Assembly (NCBI GenBank): GCA_018238155.1
Contig: JABCTZ010000017.1
Span: forward strand, 116,949-180,948
From: Candidatus Heimdallarchaeota archaeon
GTDB lineage: Archaea; Asgardarchaeota; Heimdallarchaeia; JABLTI01
Length of the DNA: 64,000 bases
Direction: 5' to 3'
The position numbers and the translations under genes are program-made. Below the pieces are notes generated by a model. It saw nothing but the letters and a program-made list of their open reading frames with translations. It was not told the DNA's origin and ran no database searches. Below, one piece after another: positions 57,127-63,858 of this stretch (the first letter of the stretch is position 1; each line of letters opens with the position of its first letter).

Positions 57127-57285
57127 ATGCCTGTGAAATTCAAACGAAAAGTCATAGATTTGAGTAATAGTTTAGTCGTGAATATACCCCGTGAAATTGC
57201 AGATGAATTGGGAATAAAGAAAGGAGATACGATCATCGTAACCCTTGAGAACAGTCATTTTTGTGGAAGGAAAGAAGAAAAATAA
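57127..57285 (+). CDS. Small AbrB/SpoVT-type DNA-binding protein
   Basis: 52 residues: MPVKFKRKVIDLSNSLVVNI then PREIADELGIKKGDTIIV, the full AbrB/MazE-like swapped-hairpin barrel without any extra domain. It reads away from the dual-nuclease gene across the operator with ACACTAT repeats. It could be the repressor of that gene or an antitoxin without an obvious toxin. Its 3' end (FCGRKEEK) is short. Confidence 0.8.
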   Translation: MPVKFKRKVIDLSNSLVVNIPREIADELGIKKGDTIIVTLENSHFCGRKEEK

Positions 57286-57310
57286 CAGGCAATAATCTGA
57301 AATAAAATTC

Positions 57311-57390
57311 AAAGCGGTTCATGCAAGCGTGATTTATCGCTGTAAGCGATGAATAGCGAGGACACGAGTCTGCGCCCAGCAAAGGTTTGA
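57311..57390. ncRNA. Possible structured RNA, GC-rich island
   Basis: In otherwise very AT-rich DNA these 80 bases are GC-rich and carry no open frame of note. A perfect hairpin ATCGCT/GTA/AGCGAT lies at 57336-57350 and can be extended by two pairs. The part that follows (GCGAGGACACGAGTCTGCGC) has short further pairings. In AT-rich archaea such islands often mark non-coding RNAs. The strand is not known and no family was recognised; C/D boxes were looked for and not clearly found. Confidence 0.35.
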
Positions 57391-57418
57391 GTCATTTCTT
57401 TTTGATTGCAATATTACT

Positions 57419-58528
57419 TTATTTTCTTTTCTTGCGTTCAGCAACTTCTTTTATTCCCGCAAGTAACGGAGCTTTAATCTCCTCTTCTTTGTTTTCTTCT
57501 ACTTCCTCCTCTTCTTTTCTTTGTGGTAAATCAATTGTTTCTTCATCAGCTATTCCATAATTGGTTAAGAAAAACTCTGTCGTTTCGCATGGAAGAAATG
57601 AACAACTATCTACTTTCATTCGTCGAGAATTATCCCTTAATTTCCTCAAGAACAAACGCATATCCGAAGCATGCTCTATAGCTTCTCCACCTGCAGGTTT
57701 AATTGGAGAATATTTGTGATTAAATCCATGATTAGCAATAACATGATTTGTGAAGATAATAGCACAATTAAACCCAAGAGCTAAACGCTTAAGAAACGCT
57801 AACAAACTTTGCAAATGCTTTTGCATGATGATGGTTTCATTTATTGTTATGTATCTGCTTTCAAAAGGGGTCATCAATGAATCAATGATTACCAATCGGG
57901 TATCAAATGCTTGCACGTATCCTGGCAGTCGATCTATTGCTTGTTGGAAGTTCCTCATTTGTTCTGCTTGTACTATGAATAAGTTGCTTAGTAATTTCTC
58001 TTCTGCTATTTCGAAACGCTTTCCTATCCGTAAATAGTGTTCACAATGAAAGAAACTGTTTGTTGTAATATAGATAACTGGACTATCCAATCCACCTTTT
58101 TCTACCGGCATTTGTGCAGTCACCGCTGCTGTCATACAAGTTTGCGTTTTTCCTGAGCGATACTCTCCAACGATTTCCGTTAGCATTCCTGTTCTAAAAC
58201 CCCCTTCAAGCAAGGTATCAATCTCTTTTGAACCACTAGTAAAACTTTTCTGGGATTGGAGCTGATTCTCCCAATATTCTTCTACGTTCTGAAATAATTT
58301 TCCCCGAAACATATCTTGAGAAGCTCGACAAAGAGCTTGAGCAGTTCTCTCACTTATATTTGGTATTTTGCAATAATCAGTTTCAGTTAATACTGTCAGT
58401 GCTCGTGCATCATAGATGCCAAAATCTTTGAGTGCTTTAATAGAAATTTTCGGAATTCCATATTTTAATCTATTTTTCTCAATAAAATCTGCTATATCAT
58501 ATCTCACATTAATTGGCATTTTCTTCAT
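57419..58528 (-). CDS. RadA/Rad51-family recombinase, divergent
   Basis: 369 residues. Helix-hairpin-helix region near 30-70 (LKDFGIYDARALTVLTETD, then KIPNISERTAQAL), Walker A GEYRSGKT at 121-128, Walker B RLVIIDSLMTPF around 211-222, and the C-terminal core IIFTNHVIANHGF with HASDMRLFLRKLRDNSRRMK. RadA makes filaments on single-stranded DNA for homologous recombination. Walker A has GEYRSGKT where standard RadA has GEFGSGKT, and the tail (330-369) is acidic then basic, so it may be a paralogue rather than the main RadA. It is the last gene before the tRNA-fragment array. Confidence 0.82.
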   Translation of the reverse strand: MKKMPINVRYDIADFIEKNRLKYGIPKISIKALKDFGIYDARALTVLTETDYCKIPNISERTAQALCRASQDMFRGKLFQNVEEYWENQLQSQKSFTSGSKEIDTLLEGGFRTGMLTEIVGEYRSGKTQTCMTAAVTAQMPVEKGGLDSPVIYITTNSFFHCEHYLRIGKRFEIAEEKLLSNLFIVQAEQMRNFQQAIDRLPGYVQAFDTRLVIIDSLMTPFESRYITINETIIMQKHLQSLLAFLKRLALGFNCAIIFTNHVIANHGFNHKYSPIKPAGGEAIEHASDMRLFLRKLRDNSRRMKVDSCSFLPCETTEFFLTNYGIADEETIDLPQRKEEEEVEENKEEEIKAPLLAGIKEVAERKKRK

Positions 58529-58584
58529 TTATACACTGAAAAATTTTCTTTAAAAACAACAAAAATTGAATGTTTGGTAGTTCA

Positions 58585-58610
58585 CGGTTCAAATCCGGGA
58601 TCGCCCACCA
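58585..58610 (+). repeat. tRNA 3' fragment a
   Basis: The T loop, the 3' T stem, the acceptor strand ATCGCCC, discriminator A and CCA are present (TTCAAATCCGGGATCGCC core). No 5' tRNA half lies upstream. The following bases are pyrimidine-rich (TTCTCTTTTC). It is the left border of the HicBA unit. Confidence 0.9.
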
Positions 58611-58629
58611 TTCTCTTTTCATTCTTTTC

Positions 58630-58866
58630 TTATAATTGCTCATAAAATTCGTCTAGAGTGATTTTTGCTAATCGTAGTGCTCCTCTCAAAGTTCCTGTTT
58701 TTAGTTCTTTATGTAGTGGAACTACGGTACCAACTTTCCCCTCATTTGTTTGCTTAGAGAGTCGAACATGACTTCCTTTCCTTCCTGAGATACTAAACCC
58801 AAATTTATTACATAGAATTTTGATAACTTTTTCACCTGAAACAGGTTTATACTTTGGCAGTCTTAT
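58630..58866 (-). CDS. hicA: HicA-family mRNA interferase toxin with a non-standard start
   Basis: 78 residues at most: LPKYKPVSGEKVIKILCNKF, then the catalytic-histidine strand RKGSHVRLSK and TVVPLHKELKTGTLRGALR, with the end ITLDEFYEQL. This is a complete HicA double-stranded-RNA-binding-like fold with the active histidine in GSHVRL. No ATG, GTG or TTG begins the conserved part; the frame is limited upstream by a TAG at 58867-58869, so an ATA at 58864-58866 or CTG at 58858-58860 must serve. It overlaps the end of hicB by 20 bases, allowing translational coupling. Confidence 0.8.
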   Translation of the reverse strand: MRLPKYKPVSGEKVIKILCNKFGFSISGRKGSHVRLSKQTNEGKVGTVVPLHKELKTGTLRGALRLAKITLDEFYEQL

Positions 58867-59083
58867 CTACTCCCTTTGGTGAAACTTCAAAAGTAGTGAT
58901 TATTGGATGAGTGTCAGTTGTTAGTGGGAACTCTTCGAGATATAATTCTGTTGCTTCCACTAAATTTTCTAGTGCTTTCTCAATTGTTTTTCCCTGACTT
59001 ACTGTGCCTACTTGAGGACATTCTGCAACGTACATATCCTCTTCTTTGTAGATAACTGCTGTCAATGTAGACATCTTTATCAT
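58847..59083 (-). CDS. hicB: HicB-family antitoxin
   Basis: 78 residues. The HicB signature is AVIYKEEDMYVAECPQVGTVSQGKTIEKALENLVEATELYLEE in sequence order; pieces shown are MYVAECPQVGT and KALENLVEATELYLEE. It neutralises HicA. The upstream side has TATA-like TTATAAAAACC at 59117-59127 on the opposite strand and a GAGGT Shine-Dalgarno before the ATG. Gene order is antitoxin then toxin. The whole operon fits exactly between fragments a and b. Confidence 0.9.
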   Translation of the reverse strand: MIKMSTLTAVIYKEEDMYVAECPQVGTVSQGKTIEKALENLVEATELYLEEFPLTTDTHPIITTFEVSPKGVDKTAKV

Positions 59084-59155
59084 TTTGTACTACCTCACTA
59101 TTATTCTTTAATTTTCTTATAAAAACCAAACTCTTATTTTAAATCAGGAAGTCCC

Positions 59156-59181
59156 CGGTTCAAATCCGGGATCGCCCACCA
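59156..59181 (+). repeat. tRNA 3' fragment b
   Basis: Same 26-base core as fragment a, identical through CCA. The similarity to fragment e extends left to GGAAGTCCC (from 59147), that is to the 3' strand of the anticodon arm and the variable loop. Directly behind the CCA begins the second copy of the long repeat. Confidence 0.92.
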
Positions 59182-59623
59182 ATTATTTTCTTCTTTCTTG
59201 TTCTCTATACCCTATTATTCCGAGAATATTTTTCTCTATGAATTCTTTTGTTTCTATCCCTTCCATCAATCTCTCTCTTATTTCTTCTCTTATTTTTTCT
59301 TCTTCCTTTTCTCCTATTTCTTTATATTTTTTCGTTATCTTCTTTTTCTAGTTCTTGTTCCAATCTTCTCTTTCTCTGCGTTAGTTCTCTTATCTCTTCT
59401 CTTTTTTCTTTTTCTTGATATGCAAGTTCATTGTAATAATTCCACATTCTCTTTACTATTTCATTCTCTTTGTTTAGTAAGTATTTCCTTTTCTCATGTT
59501 TTAGTATCCCTTCTTTTGTTCCTTTTTGCAGTTTCTTTATGAGCGTGCTTTTTTCCCAAGGCATTTTTTCTAGTAGTTCTGCTAGCGAGTATTTTTTCGA
59601 GTGTCCTCTCGTTATTTTTTCTT
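59182..59623. repeat. Copy 2 of the long repeat of about 450 bases
   Basis: Matches 48055-48505 base for base over long runs. It begins behind the CCA of fragment b, as copy 1 begins behind the CCA of tRNA-Val. The match stops abruptly near 59623, where the gene in copy 1 goes on, so this is a recombination border. Confidence 0.9.
59183..59623 (-). pseudogene. Truncated and frameshifted copy of the HTH/coiled-coil gene at 48056
   Basis: The order KKYSLAELLEKMPWEKSTLI, then REEIRELTQRKRRLEQELEK matches the protein at 48056 from residue about 45. The frame breaks at about 59330 after LEKEDNEKI; the rest (KYKEIGEKEEEKIREE to IIGYREQERRK) continues in another frame to a stop at 59183. The first 44 residues are missing and replaced by unrelated sequence. 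So the copy is a remnant left next to its tRNA fragment. Confidence 0.85.
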
Positions 59624-59744
59624 GTAAAACACTATTCTTTTTGATATTGTGCAATATTGTTATAAACACAAATAATTAATAGTATATTCCTCACATTTTT
59701 TAAATACTCTAATGTGAGATTTGAGTAAAATTGAGAGTGTAAGA

Positions 59745-60740
59745 ATGTCACTAACTGAGAACTCTAATTTTCCTAATTTTTCTTATTCAGATGCAATGTT
59801 GTTTTCTGTTCCCAAAGGTGATCTTTATCCGATTGGTTTGTTAACTGATAAAAAACAATCTGGAAAAAGAAATGATTTAGATATTAAGATAAAGATTCTC
59901 TCCGAGCTTAGAAATAGTTTAGATGAAACTGGAAATAATATAATAACCGAAATGCCTCTTCCTGAAAGATTTTCTAAAGCTAACGTTCTTGAAAAGTGGT
60001 TATTAAACACAAATCAATATTTCAATAAGGTTGAGGATGAAATATCCGCTGAAAAAGATTCCTCTTTTAGTTTACTCATTGAAACTCTTGAGCTTAAAGA
60101 AAAAATTGAATATAAAGTTCAAACTAATAATTATCAAAATATTGATCGCTTAATTAAACTCTATGATCGGAAATTAATTGATGCGTTTAAACTTATTTAC
60201 AAATTAATGCTATCAATCCGAACTAATTTGAGTATAATGTTTCTTGATTCAGAACTTCCCCCCGAATTTATTTCCACTATAAGTAATACAATGAACTCCT
60301 CATTAACTTTTATTGAATTTCTTCAATCTGAACAAGATTCAATTTTTGTTGATTTAAATAAATATAAATCCGGACGAACAACTGTAAAAAGAACTAAACC
60401 AATTTTAGCTAGAATTGATGCATTAGATGAAGATCATAATAAATTGCTGCTAAATTTCCAAAGATTGCTTTTCTTCATAGAAATTTGGAATTCCCCAACC
60501 TTGGAAGTATTATTCACTGATCAAGACATCCATTATGATATTAAGAATTTTGAATCCCATCAAGGATTTTTCATTAATTCATTAAATAAATTGAACCAGT
60601 TTGCAAAAGATTTTCATCACAAGGTAATAAATGCTGCTATGGAACGCAAACAATCCATCCCATTTTCACTAAAGGAAAAGGATTCAAGGAAAGACGATGA
60701 TGCTATCTCTTTATTTGCAAAAATAATTCACTCCTATTAA
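59745..60740 (+). CDS. Helical protein of unknown function, partner of the PIN gene behind it
   Basis: About 331 residues starting MSLTENSNFPNFSYSDAMLF. A TATA-like TTTTTTAAATA lies at 59696-59705, which would put transcription start at about 59726-59730, so the ATG at 59745 is preferred to a TTG at 59721. The sequence is mostly helical with hydrophobic heptads and no recognised motif. It is followed 19 bases later by a PIN-domain gene with a Shine-Dalgarno-like GAGAGGTATGGG between them. The two probably form one operon, perhaps a two-gene toxin or defence pair, with this protein as the antitoxin or adaptor (inference). Confidence 0.7.
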   Translation: MSLTENSNFPNFSYSDAMLFSVPKGDLYPIGLLTDKKQSGKRNDLDIKIKILSELRNSLDETGNNIITEMPLPERFSKANVLEKWLLNTNQYFNKVEDEISAEKDSSFSLLIETLELKEKIEYKVQTNNYQNIDRLIKLYDRKLIDAFKLIYKLMLSIRTNLSIMFLDSELPPEFISTISNTMNSSLTFIEFLQSEQDSIFVDLNKYKSGRTTVKRTKPILARIDALDEDHNKLLLNFQRLLFFIEIWNSPTLEVLFTDQDIHYDIKNFESHQGFFINSLNKLNQFAKDFHHKVINAAMERKQSIPFSLKEKDSRKDDDAISLFAKIIHSY

Positions 60741-60759
60741 GATATGAGAGGTATGGGAA

Positions 60760-61491
60760 ATGAAGTATGTTTGTTTTGACACAAACTATCTCTTGGCTGT
60801 TTTAATACCACTAGATAATTGGAAATCTGTAATTAAGATGTGTGAAGCTGAAATTGCCGAACTTGTTAATAGAAAGAAAATTAAAGTTTTTATTACTGAT
60901 AAAGTTGAATCCGAAGCTAACAATAGGATAATGGATATTTCCAAGAATGCTTCCCAACATTTTAGAAAATTATTTCATAAATTGAAGTCTACTGATTTAA
61001 AGAAGCCTTTTAATAAATCAAGCATTTTGAGTTTACGAAAAGAATTACAATTAATCTTAAGAGACGAAAATGACAAAGTGATTAGAAATCAACTATACTT
61101 CTATGAAGATTATCTTTTAAAAAATATAAATGATTTTCCTAAAAAACCCAAGAAGATTCTAATTGCTGAGTGTTTGAGTGAAATAAATGAAATTTCATTG
61201 AGATTTGATACTGAGTTGCAGGTTTACAATATAATGATTATTCAAAAACCAACTATTCAAAATGAACTTGATAAACTCAATGCAATAGAAAACAGAATAA
61301 AAGTTATGGTTCATAATTATAGTGATAGCGAGATTTTAGCCACATTTATTTATTTTATAAATGAAGAAAATGTTGAAGGGATATTCGTTACTCATGATTT
61401 TGTTGATTTATTATTAAACAGTTTATATCTTGAAGAAGAATTTAAAGAAGTTCATATAGTTAGACCACAATATGTAAAATTCCTTGTTTAG
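60760..61491 (+). CDS. PIN-domain nuclease-like protein
   Basis: 243 residues, larger than usual VapC (about 130-150). D7 is in YVCFDTNYLL, the second acidic region is FITDKVESEANNRI, and the C-terminal acidic sites are in DSEILATFIYFI and IFVTHDFVDLL. The additional middle of about 100 residues is helical. PIN proteins cut RNA with a metal cluster formed by these acids. Its neighbour at 59745 is the only candidate partner. It ends just before the decayed fragment f. Confidence 0.75.
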   Translation: MKYVCFDTNYLLAVLIPLDNWKSVIKMCEAEIAELVNRKKIKVFITDKVESEANNRIMDISKNASQHFRKLFHKLKSTDLKKPFNKSSILSLRKELQLILRDENDKVIRNQLYFYEDYLLKNINDFPKKPKKILIAECLSEINEISLRFDTELQVYNIMIIQKPTIQNELDKLNAIENRIKVMVHNYSDSEILATFIYFINEENVEGIFVTHDFVDLLLNSLYLEEEFKEVHIVRPQYVKFLV

Positions 61492-61507
61492 TTTTTTCAA
61501 TTATTTA

Positions 61508-61531
61508 GTACTAAATCTGAATCGTTCAACA
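61508..61531 (+). repeat. Decayed tRNA 3' fragment f
   Basis: CTAAATCTGAATCGTTCAACA aligns with TTTAAATCTGGGATCGCCCACCA of fragment e with one missing base and several changes. It lies three bases before the stop of the gene fragment at 61535, the same position that the tRNA-Val end and fragment b have relative to their relatives of this gene. Alone it would not be convincing; position supports it. Confidence 0.5.
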
Positions 61532-61534
61532 CTT

Positions 61535-61861
61535 TCATTCTTTTCTTCTGTATCCTATTGCTTCTAGTGTTTTTTTCGTTACAAGTCCTCTTACTTCTCC
61601 CCCCTCAACAAATTCTGCAATTATTTCCTTTCTAAATTCCTCTTCTTCTTTCTTTGTTGCTTCTCTATATTTTCTCCTTTTCTTTTTCTCTTCTTTCTCC
61701 AGTTCTTTAACCAATTTTCTCTTTTTTTGTATCAAGGTCCTAATTTCTTCTGTTTTTTCCTTTTCTTGATAGTTTGGTTCATTGTAATAGTTCCATATCC
61801 TTTTCACCAATTCATTTTCTTTCCTTTTATTCTTCACTAACTGTAATATATCCTTCTCCAT
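61535..61861 (-). CDS. C-terminal-type relative of the 48056 HTH/coiled-coil protein
   Basis: 108 residues: ENELVKRIWNYYNEPNYQEK, KEKKKRRKYREATKK and VTKKTLEAIGYRRKE match the last 100 residues of the protein at 48056 in order at moderate identity. The N-terminal HTH half is missing; the upstream part belongs to the overlapping gene at 61827. It is a shorter version or remnant. The level of change is much larger than in the 59183 copy, so it is an older event. Its stop sits next to decayed fragment f. Confidence 0.65.
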   Translation of the reverse strand: MEKDILQLVKNKRKENELVKRIWNYYNEPNYQEKEKTEEIRTLIQKKRKLVKELEKEEKKKRRKYREATKKEEEEFRKEIIAEFVEGGEVRGLVTKKTLEAIGYRRKE

Positions 61862-62144
61862 TTTTAAATCCTATATCTCGGAAATAGGTAATTTGAGATC
61901 GAAAATATTCTTGATTATAGTTGATTTTTTCAATAACAAACTCAATTAAATCTTCAGAAGGATTTTGTGCAATAAATTCTTTTAATAACTCCCTTTGTTG
62001 TTGTAAAATAAAATTTATTTCACTAACTTTCTCAATATGGGAAAGAATTTCATCATTCAAAATTTTGAATTGTGTTAGTAAATAAGATGTATCCAAAGTA
62101 GTATCTCCATATCTATCAATAATGAATTCTTTATATTTAAACAA
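61827..62144 (-). CDS. Small protein of unknown function
   Basis: 105 residues, helical: IEKVSEINFILQQQRELLKE is a likely coiled coil. It overlaps the start of the next leftward gene (61861) by 35 bases, which suggests that the two were one gene or are translationally coupled. No domain was recognised. Fragment c lies 32 bases before its start. Confidence 0.5.
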   Translation of the reverse strand: MFKYKEFIIDRYGDTTLDTSYLLTQFKILNDEILSHIEKVSEINFILQQQRELLKEFIAQNPSEDLIEFVIEKINYNQEYFRSQITYFRDIGFKNGEGYITVSEE

Positions 62145-62175
62145 AAGCAGTATTGAAATGTTGATTTATTCTTCC

Positions 62176-62201
62176 CTGTTCAAATCCGGGATCGCCCACC
62201 A
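62176..62201 (+). repeat. tRNA 3' fragment c
   Basis: TTCAAATCCGGGATCGCC core plus CACCA, one change from fragments a and b near its left end (CTG in place of CGG). Behind it is a pyrimidine-rich run (TTTTCTTTCTCTC). No 5' half is present. It is the left border of the RHH-PIN unit. Confidence 0.88.
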
Positions 62202-62232
62202 TTTTCTTTCTCTCTTTTTTTCTCTCCTAGCA

Positions 62233-62268
62233 AGTACTATTGTTTTTATAGTACAAAAACAGTACTAT
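62233..62268. promoter_or_regulatory. Operator with three GTACTAT half-sites over the TATA region of the RHH-PIN operon
   Basis: AGTACTAT at 62233-62240 and 62261-62268 are direct copies; ATAGTAC at 62248-62254 is the inverse, so an inverted and a direct pair are formed. TTTTTATA (62243-62250) is the TATA element. The ribbon-helix-helix antitoxin that follows most likely binds here and represses its own operon, as is general for such antitoxins. Confidence 0.65.
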
Positions 62269-62293
62269 TTTAGTGATTAGTTGAGGTGGTATT

Positions 62294-62530
62294 TTGACTA
62301 CAATATCCGTTTCATTAGACGAAGAACTTCTTGAATGGTTAGATCAGCTTATTGAACGTGGTGTGATCAAGTCTCGTAGTGAAGCCGTTCGTGGTGGAAT
62401 TTTCTCTTATGTTCAAGAAAAGCTTGGTATTTCTTCTCGAGCTGATTTACGTGAGTTTCTTAAGAAACAGCAACAGAAACCTTTTCAATCTGGTGTTGAA
62501 GCAATTCGTTCAGTGAGGCAAGAAGAATAA
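62294..62530 (+). CDS. Ribbon-helix-helix (CopG/ParD-like) antitoxin
   Basis: 78 residues: TTISVSLDEELLEWLDQLIE then SRSEAVRGGIFSYVQEKLG, the beta strand and two helices of a ribbon-helix-helix domain, followed by a toxin-binding tail. The start is TTG at 62294 behind GAGGTGGT. Its TAA overlaps the ATG of the PIN toxin by one base. It should hold the toxin inactive and repress the operon from the GTACTAT sites. Confidence 0.88.
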   Translation: MTTISVSLDEELLEWLDQLIERGVIKSRSEAVRGGIFSYVQEKLGISSRADLREFLKKQQQKPFQSGVEAIRSVRQEE

Positions 62531-63009
62531 TGGCTCTTTATCTGGACACCAATGTCTTCTATCATGCTTATTGTCCTATTGAAGATGCTTCGATAGTTGA
62601 TTGGTTATTTTCTCAGGTTCATCCTGACTTTCCTGCTATTACTAGTGAGTGGTGTCTTATTGAGATGTTTCGAGCCTTCAAAAAACAAGTAAATTTGGGA
62701 ACTATCTCAGAAAAAAATGCTGAAATAGCTATTGACTTTTTTTTGAGTGATGTTGGAGAGATGGTTAAGAAAAAGCTCCTTTTACTTGCTCCCGTTTCTC
62801 ATGCTCTTCTTATTACTTCTCGAGAACATATCTTTGCTTCCAATCTATATGCTGCTGATGCCTTACATGCTACTACTGCTCTAAAATATAAAGCTAGAGC
62901 TTTCATTACTTTTGATTCTGACTTTAAATCCAATCTCAAATCCATGCCTATTTTTAATCCCTCTTCTCAAAATTTCAAAGCAAGTATTGGTAAATTGTTA
63001 TCAATTTAA
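62530..63009 (+). CDS. vapC: VapC-like PIN-domain toxin
   Basis: 159 residues. The four acidic positions are D6 in LYLDTN, E45 in CLIEMFR, D110 in AADALHA and D129/D131 in TFDSDF. VapC toxins are metal-dependent ribonucleases cutting tRNA or rRNA. It is translationally coupled to the antitoxin. The stop is 22 bases before fragment d, so the unit c-d contains just this operon. Confidence 0.9.
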   Translation: MALYLDTNVFYHAYCPIEDASIVDWLFSQVHPDFPAITSEWCLIEMFRAFKKQVNLGTISEKNAEIAIDFFLSDVGEMVKKKLLLLAPVSHALLITSREHIFASNLYAADALHATTALKYKARAFITFDSDFKSNLKSMPIFNPSSQNFKASIGKLLSI

Positions 63010-63031
63010 TCAATATAGAAAAAAGCTTCCT

Positions 63032-63056
63032 CGGTTCAAATCCGGAATCGTCCACA
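63032..63056 (+). repeat. tRNA 3' fragment d, partly changed
   Basis: CGGTTCAAATCCGGAATCGTCC followed by ACA. Relative to a and b it has two substitutions and one missing C in the CCA region. It is followed by AATTATCTTTTCT, close to the bases behind fragments b and e. Confidence 0.82.
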
Positions 63057-63057
63057 A

Positions 63058-63528
63058 TTATCTTTTCTCTTGTTTATTGTATTCTTCCCATAAAATTATA
63101 TTGAATTTTTCGTTTATGCTCTCTATTATATCATTCCACTCATCGTGCACTTTCTTCTTTAGTTCTTTATCTAGTGTTAGCATTCCCTCTGCGTAATAAA
63201 CTGCTGTTGCAACCATTAAACAATCAATATGATCACTGTGACTTTTTCGCAGTTCGCTAGCTAATGCTTGTATTTCTGCATAATGTATGGGAATAATTTC
63301 TATTTTTTCTAGGTATTGTATTGCCGTAATTCCCTGTGTTAATTCTTCAGTTGATATCTTCTTCTTATTGACTAACTTGCTTCCTTTTGCAGACACTTCA
63401 AAAATCACCAACTCTGATCTGATGATCACTTCGTTTTCCATTAGTTCTAGTATTGCTTTTCTTGGGAATTGTACAATATCTACAGCTAAAAATGGCATAA
63501 AGAAAGAGCTATCCAATAACAGTTTCAT
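63058..63528 (-). CDS. vapC: VapC-like PIN-domain toxin, second system
   Basis: 156 residues. Acidic positions D6 in LLLDSS, E44 in VIFEVS, D99 and D102 in SDHIDCL and D120 in LTLDKEL match the PIN pattern. The C-terminal tail of about 35 residues is charged. It overlaps the antitoxin gene by four bases (ATGA). Unrelated in sequence to the PIN protein at 62530 beyond the domain. The stop almost touches fragment d. Confidence 0.88.
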   Translation of the reverse strand: MKLLLDSSFFMPFLAVDIVQFPRKAILELMENEVIIRSELVIFEVSAKGSKLVNKKKISTEELTQGITAIQYLEKIEIIPIHYAEIQALASELRKSHSDHIDCLMVATAVYYAEGMLTLDKELKKKVHDEWNDIIESINEKFNIILWEEYNKQEKR

Positions 63529-63758
63529 TTCTCTGTATCCTTGCTTAACTTCCTTCTATGTTCTTTGAATTCTTCAAAGGTAATTGTGACTTTTGCTGGT
63601 TTTTCCAATAATTCTTCAGGTGTTGCAACCTTTTCTACCACTAATCTTCCTTGCACTATTCTGTACAAAACTCTTTGACCTTTTTTTAGTCCTATTTTTT
63701 CTCTGACTTTTTTAGGTGGAAATAACTCACCTTTAGAACCTACTTTACCTATAGACAT
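63525..63758 (-). CDS. vapB: AbrB-type (VapB) antitoxin
   Basis: 77 residues. The N-terminal 45 form an AbrB barrel (GKVGSKGELFPPKKVREKIG and KKGQRVLYRIVQGRLVVEKV); the tail TFEEFKEHRRKL would wrap the toxin. GGTGA stands before the ATG, and TATA-like TATAAAAACC is at 63790-63799 on the complementary strand. The promoter motif matches that of HicBA, as if cassettes share a promoter type. Confidence 0.9.
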   Translation of the reverse strand: MSIGKVGSKGELFPPKKVREKIGLKKGQRVLYRIVQGRLVVEKVATPEELLEKPAKVTITFEEFKEHRRKLSKDTEK

Positions 63759-63823
63759 AATTTCACCAGATAAACATTCTTTTCTCTGGTATAAAAACCT
63801 TTCATAAAATCTTTGGAAGTCCC

Positions 63824-63849
63824 TGGTTTAAATCTGGGATCGCCCACCA
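63824..63849 (+). repeat. tRNA 3' fragment e
   Basis: TTTAAATCTGGGATCGCC plus CACCA. Two C-to-T changes in the T arm relative to a and b (T stem still pairs: CTGG with CTGGG-side shift). It shares GGAAGTCCC to its left with fragment b. Followed by TTATCTTTTCT. Confidence 0.88.
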
Positions 63850-63858
63850 TTATCTTTT

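Noticed and set aside
57311..57390. C/D-box guide RNA assignment of the GC-rich island
   Set aside because: ATGA-like and CTG-like pieces exist, but no properly spaced C and D boxes with a terminal stem could be set, so only a generic RNA candidate is reported.
58585..63849. tRNA fragments read as 3' halves of split, trans-spliced tRNA genes
   Set aside because: Several near-identical copies with different decay, and position always at module borders, fit attachment-site remnants better. No common trans-splicing leader or per-copy promoter was seen. Not fully excluded.
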